DNA of 64,000 nt from Chitinophagaceae bacterium (GTDB lineage: Bacteria > Bacteroidota > Bacteroidia > Chitinophagales > Chitinophagaceae), in contig JAGQWM010000001.1 in assembly GCA_020437365.1 (NCBI GenBank), forward strand, positions 1 to 64,000. The letters are read 5' to 3'. Positions 7,943 to 16,640 of the stretch are shown here, one piece after another. Within the stretch, counting starts at the first letter, position 1, and every line of letters begins with the position of its first letter. Below the pieces are notes generated by a model. That model searched no databases. It saw only the letters and a list, made by a program, of their open reading frames with translations, and had not been told where the DNA came from. Both the position numbers and the translations under genes were made by a program.

Positions 7943-8623
7943 ATGAAACAAACAGGTTGGTATATTGTATTTGCACTTATTCTTATAGGTGAGCTGGTTG
8001 GTATTCAAACTCAAAATATAACCCTGCAATACATTTGTAAACCGATGATTGTGCCAGTCGTGATGGGTTTTTTATTGACAGCATTAAAATGTCAAATTGC
8101 AGGTAAAGCAAAGTGGATTATCGCAGCACTTATTTTTTCCTGGATGGGTGATATCTTATTGTTATTTGAATCCGCCGATGCACAATTTTTTATATTCGGG
8201 CTGGCAGCTTTTTTAATGGCCCATATTTATTATATCGTTTTTTTTCATCGCATTCGCATGGCAGAAAATATAAAGAGTAATCCCTGGTTGCTGGTCATTG
8301 TAGTCTTGTATTATGCTGCGTTGATGCATTGGTTGTCGCCTTATTTATACGATATGAAATGGCCGGTCAGGGTTTATGGTATTGTCATTAGTTTTATGTT
8401 TATGTTGGCCATGCACATGTCGTGGTTGCGCCAATCTATTGCCGGCCGTTGGATGGTGATGGGTGCTTTGCTATTTGTGATTTCAGATTCTGTTTTGGCT
8501 ATCAATAAATTTTATCAGTCATTTTCTTATGCCGGAATTATCATTATTACAACTTATGCGGTGGCACAATTTTGTATTGTTAAAGGAGCCGTTTTATATT
8601 TCCTTTCAACAAAGAAAGAATAA
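7943..8623 (+). CDS. YhhN/TMEM86 family membrane protein (lysoplasmalogenase-like)
   Basis: This 226-residue integral membrane protein has about eight hydrophobic helices. Conserved family segments are visible: CKPMIVPVVMGFLL, ALIFSWMGDILLLF with an acidic GD, FGLAAFLMAHIYYIVFF with an AH pair, and a late MGALLFVISDSVLAINKF with an intramembrane Asp. Family members hydrolyse the vinyl-ether bond of lysoplasmalogens (TMEM86). Whether this bacterium makes plasmalogens is not shown here. It lies 30 bases after ispG, probably in the same transcript. Its stop codon is embedded in the -7 box of nadB. Confidence 0.8.
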   Translation: MKQTGWYIVFALILIGELVGIQTQNITLQYICKPMIVPVVMGFLLTALKCQIAGKAKWIIAALIFSWMGDILLLFESADAQFFIFGLAAFLMAHIYYIVFFHRIRMAENIKSNPWLLVIVVLYYAALMHWLSPYLYDMKWPVRVYGIVISFMFMLAMHMSWLRQSIAGRWMVMGALLFVISDSVLAINKFYQSFSYAGIIIITTYAVAQFCIVKGAVLYFLSTKKE

Positions 8624-8628
8624 ATTTG
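8621..8628 (+). promoter_or_regulatory. -7 box of nadB overlapping the upstream stop codon
   Basis: TAAATTTG matches TAnnTTTG; its first three bases are the TAA of the YhhN-like gene. nadB starts 32 bases downstream. Confidence 0.45.
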
Positions 8629-8660
8629 CCCCGCTATTTACGGAAGTCAAAAAATAATGC

Positions 8661-10331
8661 ATGCAACAAACAGATATTTTAATAATTGGATCAGGTATAG
8701 CCGGATTAACGTATGCCGTAAAAATGGCCGGACAATTTCCCAATAAAAAAATTACCATCCTTACCAAAGCTGACACGAACGAAACGAATACAAAATATGC
8801 ACAAGGTGGTATAGCTGTGGTAAACGATTTAAAGCATGATAGTTTTGAAAAACATATTAAAGACACTTTGATTGCCGGTGATGGATTGTGCAATAAAAAA
8901 ATAGTGGAAATGGTGGTGAAAGAAGGGCCTGCAAGAGTAGCGGAATTAATCAATTGGGGTGCCCATTTCGATAAAGCCAATGATGGTGATTTTCTAAGAG
9001 GAAAAGAAGGCGGGCATTCTGAGTCGAGGATTTTGCATCATAAAGATATTACCGGTTGGGAAGTAGAAAGGTCTTTGGTGGCAGTTGCCAAAAAGATGAA
9101 AAATATCACTTTCATTCAACATTGTTTTGTGGTAGATATTATTACGCAGCATCATTTGGGTTATCTTGTCAATAAATCTACGCCGGATATTATTTGTTTG
9201 GGTGTTTATGTTTTGAATCATACCAATAATAAAATTGAAAAAATACTTGCTTCCATTACATTATTTGCTACCGGCGGCAATGGGCAAGTGTATCGCACGA
9301 CTACAAATCCGGCTGTGGCTACCGGCGACGGAGTTGCCATGGTGTACCGGGCCAAAGGCAGGGTAGAGAATATGGAATTCATTCAGTTTCATCCGACAGC
9401 TTTATACATTGCCGGTGCCAGGGGACAGGCTTTTTTATTGACAGAAGCCCTGCGTGGCGATGGAGGTATTTTGCGCAATATGCATGACGAAGCTTTCATG
9501 GAAAAATATGATGAAAGAAAAGATTTGGCACCGAGAGATATTGTAGCAAGAGCTATTGACCATGAAATGAAAATTAATGGTACCGAACATGTGTGGTTAG
9601 ATTGCCGGCATTTTCCTGAAAAAAAATTCACCGAACATTTTCCCAATATTTACCAAAAATGTTTATCCATAGGAATAGATATGTCGAAACAAATGATTCC
9701 TGTTTCACCGGCGGCACATTATAGTTGCGGTGGTATCAAAACTGATGAATGGGGACGGAGCTCCATTGCCCATTTATATGCCTGCGGCGAATGTTCTTCC
9801 ACCGGTTTACACGGTGCCAATCGATTGGCCAGTAATTCTTTGCTGGAAGCCATGGTTTTTGCACATCGTTGTTTTTTAGATAGCACAAAACTTTTGTCGC
9901 GGAAAGAGGGTACAGTAAAAAATATAAATGAAGAAAATAAAGAAACAGGCTTTATTTGGCGACAAAATAAAACAATCAATAACAAGGATATTCCTGATTG
10001 GAATGCAAAAGGAACTTCGCATCCCAAAGAAATGATACTTATAACACAGAGTTTGAAAGAATTGCAATTGCTGATGAGTGATTATGTTGGCATTGTTCGA
10101 AATAATATTCGTTTACACAGGGCTATGCGCCGCCTCGATTTGCTGTGGGAAGAAACTGAAAACCTGTACCATAGCAGTACATTATCGCCACAGTTGTTGG
10201 AATTGAGAAATATGATTACCGTAGGTTATTTAATTGTAAAAGGTGCCGGCTTCAGAAAAGAAAGTCGTGGCTTGCATTATAATACCGATTACCCCGAAAA
10301 ATCTAAACTGGTTCAAAACATTGTATTGTAG
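8661..10331 (+). CDS. nadB: L-aspartate oxidase
   Basis: This 556-residue FAD enzyme catalyses the first step of de novo NAD synthesis (aspartate to iminoaspartate). The N-terminal dinucleotide motif is ILIIGSGIAGLTYAVKMA. The flavoprotein core includes TKYAQGGIAVV, GGHSESRILH, FATGGNGQVY, and VENMEFIQFHPTAL with EALRGDGG. The end of the core has HGANRLASNSLLEAMVF, diagnostic of the succinate dehydrogenase/fumarate reductase flavoprotein group. The C-terminal helical domain (LHRAMRRLDLLWEE, ..GAGFRKESRGLHY) is typical of NadB, and the length is normal. NadA and NadC are not in the window. The next gene has its own promoter. Confidence 0.95.
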   Translation: MQQTDILIIGSGIAGLTYAVKMAGQFPNKKITILTKADTNETNTKYAQGGIAVVNDLKHDSFEKHIKDTLIAGDGLCNKKIVEMVVKEGPARVAELINWGAHFDKANDGDFLRGKEGGHSESRILHHKDITGWEVERSLVAVAKKMKNITFIQHCFVVDIITQHHLGYLVNKSTPDIICLGVYVLNHTNNKIEKILASITLFATGGNGQVYRTTTNPAVATGDGVAMVYRAKGRVENMEFIQFHPTALYIAGARGQAFLLTEALRGDGGILRNMHDEAFMEKYDERKDLAPRDIVARAIDHEMKINGTEHVWLDCRHFPEKKFTEHFPNIYQKCLSIGIDMSKQMIPVSPAAHYSCGGIKTDEWGRSSIAHLYACGECSSTGLHGANRLASNSLLEAMVFAHRCFLDSTKLLSRKEGTVKNINEENKETGFIWRQNKTINNKDIPDWNAKGTSHPKEMILITQSLKELQLLMSDYVGIVRNNIRLHRAMRRLDLLWEETENLYHSSTLSPQLLELRNMITVGYLIVKGAGFRKESRGLHYNTDYPEKSKLVQNIVL

Positions 10332-10335
10332 TCTA

Positions 10336-10343
10336 TAATTTTG
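10336..10343 (+). promoter_or_regulatory. -7 box six bases before the acyltransferase gene
   Basis: TAATTTTG (10336-10343) is followed by TTGCTT and the ATG at 10350. The in-frame TTG codons at 10341 and 10344 lie in or directly after this box, which argues for ATG 10350 as the start. Confidence 0.5.
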
Positions 10344-10349
10344 TTGCTT

Positions 10350-11219
10350 ATGTATTTTTTGGTTTATGGATTTTTATGGTTGCTTTCTTTATTGCCGTTA
10401 TGGTTTCTATATCTTATATCAGATGCCATTTACGGCTTGGTATTTTACATATTGAAATACCGGAGAAAAGTTGTATTTGAAAATTTACATAAAGCCTTTC
10501 CTCAAAAAACAGAAAAAGAAATCAGGAAAATTGCCAAAAAGTTTTATCACAATTTCGTGGATATGTTGGTAGAAACAATCAAGATGATTACAATTTCGCA
10601 GCGGACATTGGAAAAAAGAATTTCAGCCAATTGGGAAATACTGGATCAGGTATATGCCACCGGAAAAAGTGTACAAATACATGTGGGGCATAATTTTAAT
10701 TGGGAATGGGGTAATTTATTATTGCCTCGCAAAACAAAATACAAAGTATTGGCTGTTTATATGCCATTTACAAATAAACTGACTGAGCGATTAATGTTGA
10801 AATTGAGAACAAAAACCGGTACTAAGTTTTTACGAGCAACAAAAATGCAACAAGAATTTTATCCATATCGAAATACAAGATATATGTTAGGGCTCATAGC
10901 AGATCAAAGTCCTTCAAACCCGAAAAATGGTTGGTGGTTCGATTTTATGGGACGGAAAACAGCTTTTGTAAAAGGCCCTGCTAAAGCTGCAATAGCAAAT
11001 GATTTGGAAGTGATATTTGCTTTTATTCATAAGCCTCGGCGTGGACATTACCGGGCAGTATTTAATCCACCCGTGCCCAATGTAAAAAATTTAGAAGAAC
11101 AAGAATTAACCCGCCTGTTTGTTACTTACCTCGAAGAAGTGATTCAGCAATATCCTGATATGTGGCTGTGGAGCCACCGTCGTTGGAAACATGAATGGAA
11201 GCCCGAATACGACAACTGA
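10350..11219 (+). CDS. LpxL/HtrB-family lysophospholipid (lipid A) acyltransferase
   Basis: This is a 289-residue inner-membrane-associated acyltransferase. An N-terminal hydrophobic segment (MYFLVYGFLWLLSLLPLWF) anchors it. Then come YRRKVVFENLHKAFPQKTEKE and the catalytic H-x4-E motif in QIHVGHNFNWEWGN, as in LpxL/LpxM. GLIADQSPSNPKNGWWFDFMG and AVFNPPVP are further family segments. Relatives transfer the secondary acyl chain to Kdo-lipid A. In Bacteroidota a related enzyme also acts in ornithine or flavolipid pathways, so the exact acceptor is uncertain. The start is set at ATG 10350 because the upstream TTG codons are part of the promoter. It converges on the DUF5916 gene with a two-base gap. 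Confidence 0.85.
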   Translation: MYFLVYGFLWLLSLLPLWFLYLISDAIYGLVFYILKYRRKVVFENLHKAFPQKTEKEIRKIAKKFYHNFVDMLVETIKMITISQRTLEKRISANWEILDQVYATGKSVQIHVGHNFNWEWGNLLLPRKTKYKVLAVYMPFTNKLTERLMLKLRTKTGTKFLRATKMQQEFYPYRNTRYMLGLIADQSPSNPKNGWWFDFMGRKTAFVKGPAKAAIANDLEVIFAFIHKPRRGHYRAVFNPPVPNVKNLEEQELTRLFVTYLEEVIQQYPDMWLWSHRRWKHEWKPEYDN

Positions 11220-11221
11220 TT

Positions 11222-13684
11222 TTAATTCCGTTTGTTTTTAAATAAATTTTTAAGCTGTGCATAATCCAGGAAATAAATCACCTTGAGTGAAATATTATTA
11301 TTGTCATTCGCTTGCAATGTGTTGTTGAAATTTTTGAAATAATTATGGATGGGCATTTGCTTGAAATCGACAGCGGCATTTTTCCAAACTACATTCAGGA
11401 AACTACCGGGTGCAAACTGCCATGTATAAACGAAATCTATATTGAAAAAATTTATATTCTGGTCATTGTTTTTGTTATAAGTATTGTTTGCAGCCAGCGA
11501 ACCGTCTTGTAGCAAAGTGAAAAATTTATCATACGTAACAAGGCTCCAGTAATGCCGTAACCTGGCATTGATATTCATATTGGCATTGAAGCTATACTTT
11601 ATATTGAAAGTGTTTTCTACTTCTTTAATATCTCGCCGTCCAAAAATTACTTCATCATTATTGATAATGTCTGCAAAACCGACATTATATTTTTGAGGTA
11701 CATAATTAATTTGTTGGCTAATGGTCAGTTTGTGATTGAACCGGTAGCGATGATGAAAGCTGTATTGGTATTTTTTCTTAGAAAAAAGATTTCTGTCAAC
11801 ATAAAAAAACTCTACATAAGCCTGGTATTTTTTGGTGTTGTTTGTTTCTATCCAAACATTTCCAAAATAATTGGACCAACCCCGAAATACTCTTCCCGGT
11901 AAACGAGGCTCATAAAAATTATTGCCTTCCGGTTCGTAACCAAACATGGCACCTACGCCCCAAAGGTTTTTCAATTGTGAGTTGGCATTTATGTTGAAAT
12001 TGGCACCTTGATAGGCTCCGGGATCTAACCTTCTGGAATAATAGGCATTGGCATTCAATCGGAAATTATTATACCAGTTCGTGGGTTTTATCCAGGTGTA
12101 TGCCATGTTGATTGAATGGTCAATAAAATTCGTTATGGTAAAAAAACCAAGGTCATTACTATTAAAGGATTTGTTGGTCAGCTCCTGTCGAATGTTGAAA
12201 TTGAAATTGCCACTTGTTTTACCAACGCTGACCGAATGATTGTAGCCGGTTTTTGTTTTTCCGCCAGGTAAATAACCGATTAAATTACTAACCGTCAATT
12301 GGCCGCTGACATTCCAATTATTTTTTTTGTCGTTCAAACTAAAAAGGCCGGCAGTTACGTTGGCATCATACTCCTGACCGCTTCGCCAAACATTTGTATT
12401 GACCAGTGAAATGCTGGAATTGTTTTTCAATGTCTGATCCAAAACGATAACACTGTAATTGGTCAATGGATCTATTTCAACTTTCCGTTCTTCTTTGGTG
12501 TTTGTATTTTCTAATGTTGCGTAACGAGTGTTGGTAATTGCATTTAAAATACCAATGCCTAATCCTTTATCGGTACGGCCGGAAATTTTTGTTGCATTAA
12601 TTAATTTAGATTCAATTGGGTCTTTTTTGACAACTTCACTACTATTGATGTAGTCGCTTGTAGAATGTGTAAGCACCGGATCGATACCAATTCTTCGCGG
12701 ATAAAATAAATTGCCTTTGGAAAATAGTTCGGTACCCTCGGTAAAGAAAGGCCTGTTTTCTGAATACCTGACTTCGAAAGGACTTAAATTCAATACAAGA
12801 TTATCGCTGGGTACCTGTCCAAAATCAGGCACCAAAGTAGCGTCTAAAGTAAATGCCTGGTTGATGCCATATTTTACATCCATGCCACCATTAACAGAAG
12901 ATGTCCAATTCTTTTCGCCGGGCGTATTGACAGGATAATGATTTACATAAGTAGATAAATACGGCGAAAACTGTAAGCGAAAAGGAGGTTTAATATTTTG
13001 AATATCCGACCAGGTTCCTTCTTGTGTCAAAAAACCATTCAGCGTGGGATTGATGGGATTCCAGGTATATTGTTGTTCTGTTTTTTTTCTTCGACGGGTA
13101 AAATTCAATCCCCAGGTTTGTACATCTTTTTTTCCGAAACGAATAGCAGAATAGGGAATGAACATTTCAAAACTCCACCCGTTATCATGTATTTCGGCTT
13201 TGCTTTTCCATACGCCATCCCAGCTAAAATCTTCTCTACCGGAGTTCGACATTTTAGCATCCCATTGTTCATTCAGTGGTGTAACAAAATATTCAAACCC
13301 ATTTTGTTTATCATGATATGTATCTAATACTAAACCTACATAATCATTGGTTCCAAAACCATCACGGCCACTCAATTCAATTGCAATACTGTCTTTTGTT
13401 CTTTCATAACAATAACCACCGAAGTAAATACCTTCATCATCATATAAAAGATAAGCAACTGTTTTTGTAGCTTCATTTTCTTTGGCTCCGGGCGTTGGCC
13501 TGAATTCTACCAAATCGGTCATAGGAGTGGCATCTTTCCATCCTGCTTCATCAGGAATACCGTCTATTTTTATTTCCCCTGTTCTTCTGGTGGCTTTCAA
13601 ATCTTTGTGTATGGGAGTTTGTGCCATGGAAGTGGCAACAAAAAACAGTGATAACAGGCAAAAGAAAATGGTTTTGATTCTCAT
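11222..13684 (-). CDS. DUF5916 outer-membrane protein with CBM9-like N-terminal domain
   Basis: This is an 820-residue exported protein (signal peptide 1-21, ending in SMAQ). Residues ~30-215 form a carbohydrate-binding family 9-like beta-sandwich (KIDGIPDEAGWKDATPM, VAYLLYDDEGIYFGGYCYE, ..YVGLVLDTYHDKQNGFEYFVTP). The rest is the DUF5916 region with the alternating aromatic strands of an outer-membrane beta-barrel (SPFEVRYSENRPFFTEGTELF, MAYTWIKPTNWYNNFRLNANAYY). It ends in QLKNLFKNKRN. These proteins are common and multi-copy in Bacteroidota; their ligand is unknown. The gene is monocistronic with a ~60-base leader. Confidence 0.85.
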   Translation of the reverse strand: MRIKTIFFCLLSLFFVATSMAQTPIHKDLKATRRTGEIKIDGIPDEAGWKDATPMTDLVEFRPTPGAKENEATKTVAYLLYDDEGIYFGGYCYERTKDSIAIELSGRDGFGTNDYVGLVLDTYHDKQNGFEYFVTPLNEQWDAKMSNSGREDFSWDGVWKSKAEIHDNGWSFEMFIPYSAIRFGKKDVQTWGLNFTRRRKKTEQQYTWNPINPTLNGFLTQEGTWSDIQNIKPPFRLQFSPYLSTYVNHYPVNTPGEKNWTSSVNGGMDVKYGINQAFTLDATLVPDFGQVPSDNLVLNLSPFEVRYSENRPFFTEGTELFSKGNLFYPRRIGIDPVLTHSTSDYINSSEVVKKDPIESKLINATKISGRTDKGLGIGILNAITNTRYATLENTNTKEERKVEIDPLTNYSVIVLDQTLKNNSSISLVNTNVWRSGQEYDANVTAGLFSLNDKKNNWNVSGQLTVSNLIGYLPGGKTKTGYNHSVSVGKTSGNFNFNIRQELTNKSFNSNDLGFFTITNFIDHSINMAYTWIKPTNWYNNFRLNANAYYSRRLDPGAYQGANFNINANSQLKNLWGVGAMFGYEPEGNNFYEPRLPGRVFRGWSNYFGNVWIETNNTKKYQAYVEFFYVDRNLFSKKKYQYSFHHRYRFNHKLTISQQINYVPQKYNVGFADIINNDEVIFGRRDIKEVENTFNIKYSFNANMNINARLRHYWSLVTYDKFFTLLQDGSLAANNTYNKNNDQNINFFNIDFVYTWQFAPGSFLNVVWKNAAVDFKQMPIHNYFKNFNNTLQANDNNNISLKVIYFLDYAQLKNLFKNKRN

Positions 13685-13747
13685 GTTTATTTTTTATGAA
13701 AAAGCGTTTAAAAAAATAGACAACGCTTATTGCTTGGTTTTGACAGT

Positions 13748-13755
13748 CAAAAATA
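13748..13755 (-). promoter_or_regulatory. -7 box of the DUF5916 gene
   Basis: TATTTTTG on the minus strand matches TAnnTTTG and lies 63 bases upstream of the ATG at 13684. No clear TTG is found at -33. Confidence 0.4.
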
Positions 13756-13932
13756 GAGGCACCATACAAAGCTGAAAATCTAATTTATCTGAATGGTAGC
13801 TTGTAGCAGACGAATGGTTAAATAGGCAAGCCGTTAACTTTTCCTTAGCAAAAAATTTTTTAATCTATTGGGAGAAACTCATATTTTCTTATTGTGCTTT
13901 TTACTACTTTAGCAGTATAAAATCATTTTAAT

Positions 13933-14637
13933 ATGTCAACATCACCTGCCGTTTTTTGGCCACACAGTAAACATTGGTCTGTAGAAATTCCATTGACAAC
14001 CAATCATTATCGCATGCCGGTTTTGGAAGAGAAAGGATATGCTATCATGCAAAATCTCGATATATCACATATACCGGAAGAAGAATGGAAAAATCTGCAA
14101 TACATGGATTGGAAAAGCGGTGGCGATACCAATTTTGCACCTTTGGCATCTTGCGATGGTACCAACGAGTGTAAAGGTTTTTGGGAAAATGGTAAAACAG
14201 ATAAGAACGCCATTTTTACGCCGAATTCGGAACTATGTCCCAACCTGATGAAGTATATAAAATCTATCCCGGCCAATTTTGGACGAGTTCGTATCATTCG
14301 TTTAAATCCGCAAACAAAAGATGAAGCCATAAAATCGGTGCATAGAGATGATAACAACCGATTGAATCCCGAAGGAGAAGGTTGGGTTGTTCGTATGTGG
14401 ATTGAACTGACCGATAACCCGGATAGCTACATGCTTTTGTATGATAGCGATGAAAATAATTTACCGATTAAAGAATCAGAAGCCAAAGTGCCGATGCCGA
14501 AAGGGGCACATTTTGTAGTCGATTCGCAACGTTTGTGGCATGTAGGCGTTCATAATAGTGATCAGCCTCGTTATGCTGTCATCATTAGCACGGAAAGTTC
14601 ACCCAAACTAAACGATTGGATTGCCGCCAAAATGTAA
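13933..14637 (+). CDS. Probable Fe(II)/2-oxoglutarate-dependent oxygenase (HxD...H...R)
   Basis: This 234-residue soluble protein carries the layout of a jelly-roll Fe(II)/2OG dioxygenase. H137-R-D139 (SVHRDDNNRLN) and distal H203 (RLWHVGVHN) would bind iron. R213, ten residues after the distal His (QPRYAVIIST), would bind 2-oxoglutarate. The upstream FGRVRIIRLNP and WVVRMWIELTD strands resemble aspartyl/asparaginyl beta-hydroxylase-type proteins. The CDGTNEC segment (around residues 74-80) is unusual. The substrate is unknown and no biosynthetic partner genes are adjacent. It ends 18 bases before a terminator shared with the gene to its right. Confidence 0.6.
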   Translation: MSTSPAVFWPHSKHWSVEIPLTTNHYRMPVLEEKGYAIMQNLDISHIPEEEWKNLQYMDWKSGGDTNFAPLASCDGTNECKGFWENGKTDKNAIFTPNSELCPNLMKYIKSIPANFGRVRIIRLNPQTKDEAIKSVHRDDNNRLNPEGEGWVVRMWIELTDNPDSYMLLYDSDENNLPIKESEAKVPMPKGAHFVVDSQRLWHVGVHNSDQPRYAVIISTESSPKLNDWIAAKM

Positions 14638-14655
14638 TGTCTGAATATAAAAAAG

Positions 14656-14688
14656 AAACCCTGTCATAAATAAGTGACAGGGTTTTTT
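14656..14688. terminator. Bidirectional Rho-independent terminator
   Basis: A perfect 11-base stem (AAACCCTGTCA 14656-14666 and TGACAGGGTTT 14675-14685) with an 8-base loop and T/A runs on both sides. It sits between the convergent oxygenase and persulfide dioxygenase genes. Confidence 0.85.
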
Positions 14689-14708
14689 ATATAAATAGAT
14701 TAGTTGTT

Positions 14709-16118
14709 TTAATTCAAGATACTGGTTTCTTTTACAATTTTTGCTTTTTCATTCGATTTTATTTTATTCCAGCCACCTAAAACATTCCTCAGGTTGTTGA
14801 AGCCTTCTTTTTTCAAAATAGAAGCGGCAATCACACTGCGATAACCACCGGCACAATGCACATACATGTTTTTGTTTTCATCCAACATAGCCAGTTCTGC
14901 CGGATCCGTCATTTCCATAAGAGAAAGATTTTGTGCATTCTCCAAATGACCATCTGCAAATTCTGTAGGTTGGCGAACATCTAATACCAGTAAGTTATTA
15001 TCATGTGGAATGTCCATCATCAGTTCATCGGCTTCTATATCTACAATCATGTCTGATTGTTTACCTGCTTTTTGCCATGCATCAAAACTACCGGCCAAAT
15101 ATCCTTGTACTTTATCAAAACCTACCCTGGCCAGGCGGATAATGGATTCATTTTCCTTGCCGGGTTCAGTAACCAACAAAATCGGTGCAGTAAATGGTAG
15201 TAAACTGCCTGCCCATTCTGCAAAACGGCCTTCGAGGCCAATATTGATGGAGCCCGGTACAAATCCCTTGGTAAAAACAGTCGCATTGCGAGTGTCGAGA
15301 ATAATTGTATCCTCGGTCATAGCTTTCGTAAATTCATCAACGGTTAATCCCTTTAATCCTTTTGTCATTACATTTTCCAAACTATCGTATCCTTCCTTAT
15401 TAATTTTTGCATTGATAGGAAAATAAGTTGGCGGTGCTTGTATGCCGGTTGTTACGGCTTTGATGAATTCATCTTTTGTTGCGGCTTTCAAAGCGTAATT
15501 ATTTTGTTTTTCTTCACCGATGGTGCTGTGTGTATTGGGTCCCAGGTTTTTGCCACAGGCACTGCCCGGTCCATGTGCAGGATAAACGATAACATCATCT
15601 GCCAACGGAAAAAGTTTGGTGTGAATGCTGTCATACAACATACCGGCCAGGTCTTCCATAGTCAACTCGGCACCTTTTTGTGCCAGGTCGGGCCGCCCCA
15701 CATCGCCTACAAATAATGTATCGCCGGTAAAAATGCAATAGTCTTTGCCTTCGGCATCTTTCAATAAATAACAACTTGACTCCAAAGTATGTCCGGGTGT
15801 GTGCAATACCTTTATGGTTAAATCACCAAGTTGAAAACTTTCATTGTCTTTGGCCACTTGTACCGGAAATTTTGTTTCGGTACCCGGACCGTAAATAATG
15901 GGAGCCCCGGTTGCTTTGCTCAGATCGACATGCCCGCTGACAAAATCAGCATGAAAATGTGTTTCAAAAATATATTTGATTTTGACTTGTCTTTCGTTGG
16001 CCAAATCAAGATACGCTTGAATATCCCGCAAAGGATCAATAATAGCGGCTTCACCTTTACTTTCTATAAAATAGGCAGCCTCACTCAGGCAACCGGTATA
16101 AAGTTGTTTGATAAACAT
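14709..16118 (-). CDS. Persulfide dioxygenase-rhodanese fusion (CstB-like)
   Basis: This 469-residue enzyme starts at MFIKQLYTGCLSEAAYFI; an 11-residue longer frame upstream lacks conservation. The N-terminal metallo-beta-lactamase domain has T-H54-F-H56-A-D58 and H63, LHTPGHTLESSCY, FTGDTLFVGDVGRPDL and YPAHGPGSACG, as in ETHE1-type persulfide dioxygenases. Two rhodanese domains follow. The first (DTIILDTRNATVF...) lacks an active-site Cys; the second has C422 in VHCAGGYRS. The architecture matches CstB, which oxidises low-molecular-weight persulfides to thiosulfate in sulfide detoxification. An ArsR regulator lies just upstream on the same strand, 82 bases away. Confidence 0.9.
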   Translation of the reverse strand: MFIKQLYTGCLSEAAYFIESKGEAAIIDPLRDIQAYLDLANERQVKIKYIFETHFHADFVSGHVDLSKATGAPIIYGPGTETKFPVQVAKDNESFQLGDLTIKVLHTPGHTLESSCYLLKDAEGKDYCIFTGDTLFVGDVGRPDLAQKGAELTMEDLAGMLYDSIHTKLFPLADDVIVYPAHGPGSACGKNLGPNTHSTIGEEKQNNYALKAATKDEFIKAVTTGIQAPPTYFPINAKINKEGYDSLENVMTKGLKGLTVDEFTKAMTEDTIILDTRNATVFTKGFVPGSINIGLEGRFAEWAGSLLPFTAPILLVTEPGKENESIIRLARVGFDKVQGYLAGSFDAWQKAGKQSDMIVDIEADELMMDIPHDNNLLVLDVRQPTEFADGHLENAQNLSLMEMTDPAELAMLDENKNMYVHCAGGYRSVIAASILKKEGFNNLRNVLGGWNKIKSNEKAKIVKETSILN

Positions 16119-16137
16119 TGTTGAGATTTTTAAATGG

Positions 16138-16145
16138 CAAAAATA
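16138..16145 (-). promoter_or_regulatory. -7 box of the CstB-like gene
   Basis: TATTTTTG on the minus strand, 19 bases before the ATG at 16118. It lies between the ArsR stop and the dioxygenase start, so the enzyme gene can be transcribed on its own. Confidence 0.45.
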
Positions 16146-16199
16146 CCCCAATAAAAATAAACTAATTTTCGAGGACAGGAAAGGCTTTCATTCTGTCTG

Positions 16200-16514
16200 T
16201 TATTTTAAAAACTTTTCGATTAGGTCATTGACTTTATCGAACCGCTCATAATTGACAGAATAAAAAATAAACTTTCCCTGGCGAGTGGCTTTTACAAAGC
16301 CAGCTTTGCGAAGAATAGCGAGGTGTTGTGAAGCCACAGATTGCTCCAATCGAAGATTGATATATAATTCGGTGACGGTAATTTTTTCGTAATCATCAAT
16401 CAGTTTCAACATTTGTTGACGCAATTTATGATTGATAGCCCTGATGATTAAAGCTGCTTTTTTTATTTGCAACACATCAATATCCAGTTTGGTGTTTTTC
16501 AAAGTTTTATTCAT
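16200..16514 (-). CDS. ArsR/SmtB-family transcriptional regulator
   Basis: This 104-residue winged-helix repressor has helices AALIIRAINHKLRQQMLKLIDD, the recognition helix SVASQHLAILRKAGFVKATRQ and a beta-wing GKFIFYSVNYERF. Many persulfide-responsive regulators beside CstB-like enzymes (BigR, SqrR) belong to this family and sense through two cysteines. This protein has no cysteine at all and no His-rich metal motif, so that mechanism cannot operate. Its position upstream of the persulfide dioxygenase still suggests control of that gene. It may be de-repressed by another ligand. No clear operator palindrome was found. Confidence 0.85.
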   Translation of the reverse strand: MNKTLKNTKLDIDVLQIKKAALIIRAINHKLRQQMLKLIDDYEKITVTELYINLRLEQSVASQHLAILRKAGFVKATRQGKFIFYSVNYERFDKVNDLIEKFLK

Positions 16515-16640
16515 GCAGCTAAAATAATTAAAGCTTTCAAAATCATGTATGTAAAAAGGAATATGTATTGTTAAAATATGGTAGAAAATGTGAATAGTTA
16601 CCTTTCCCGTAAATTTTTGACAATACCCTGACTTTTCTTT

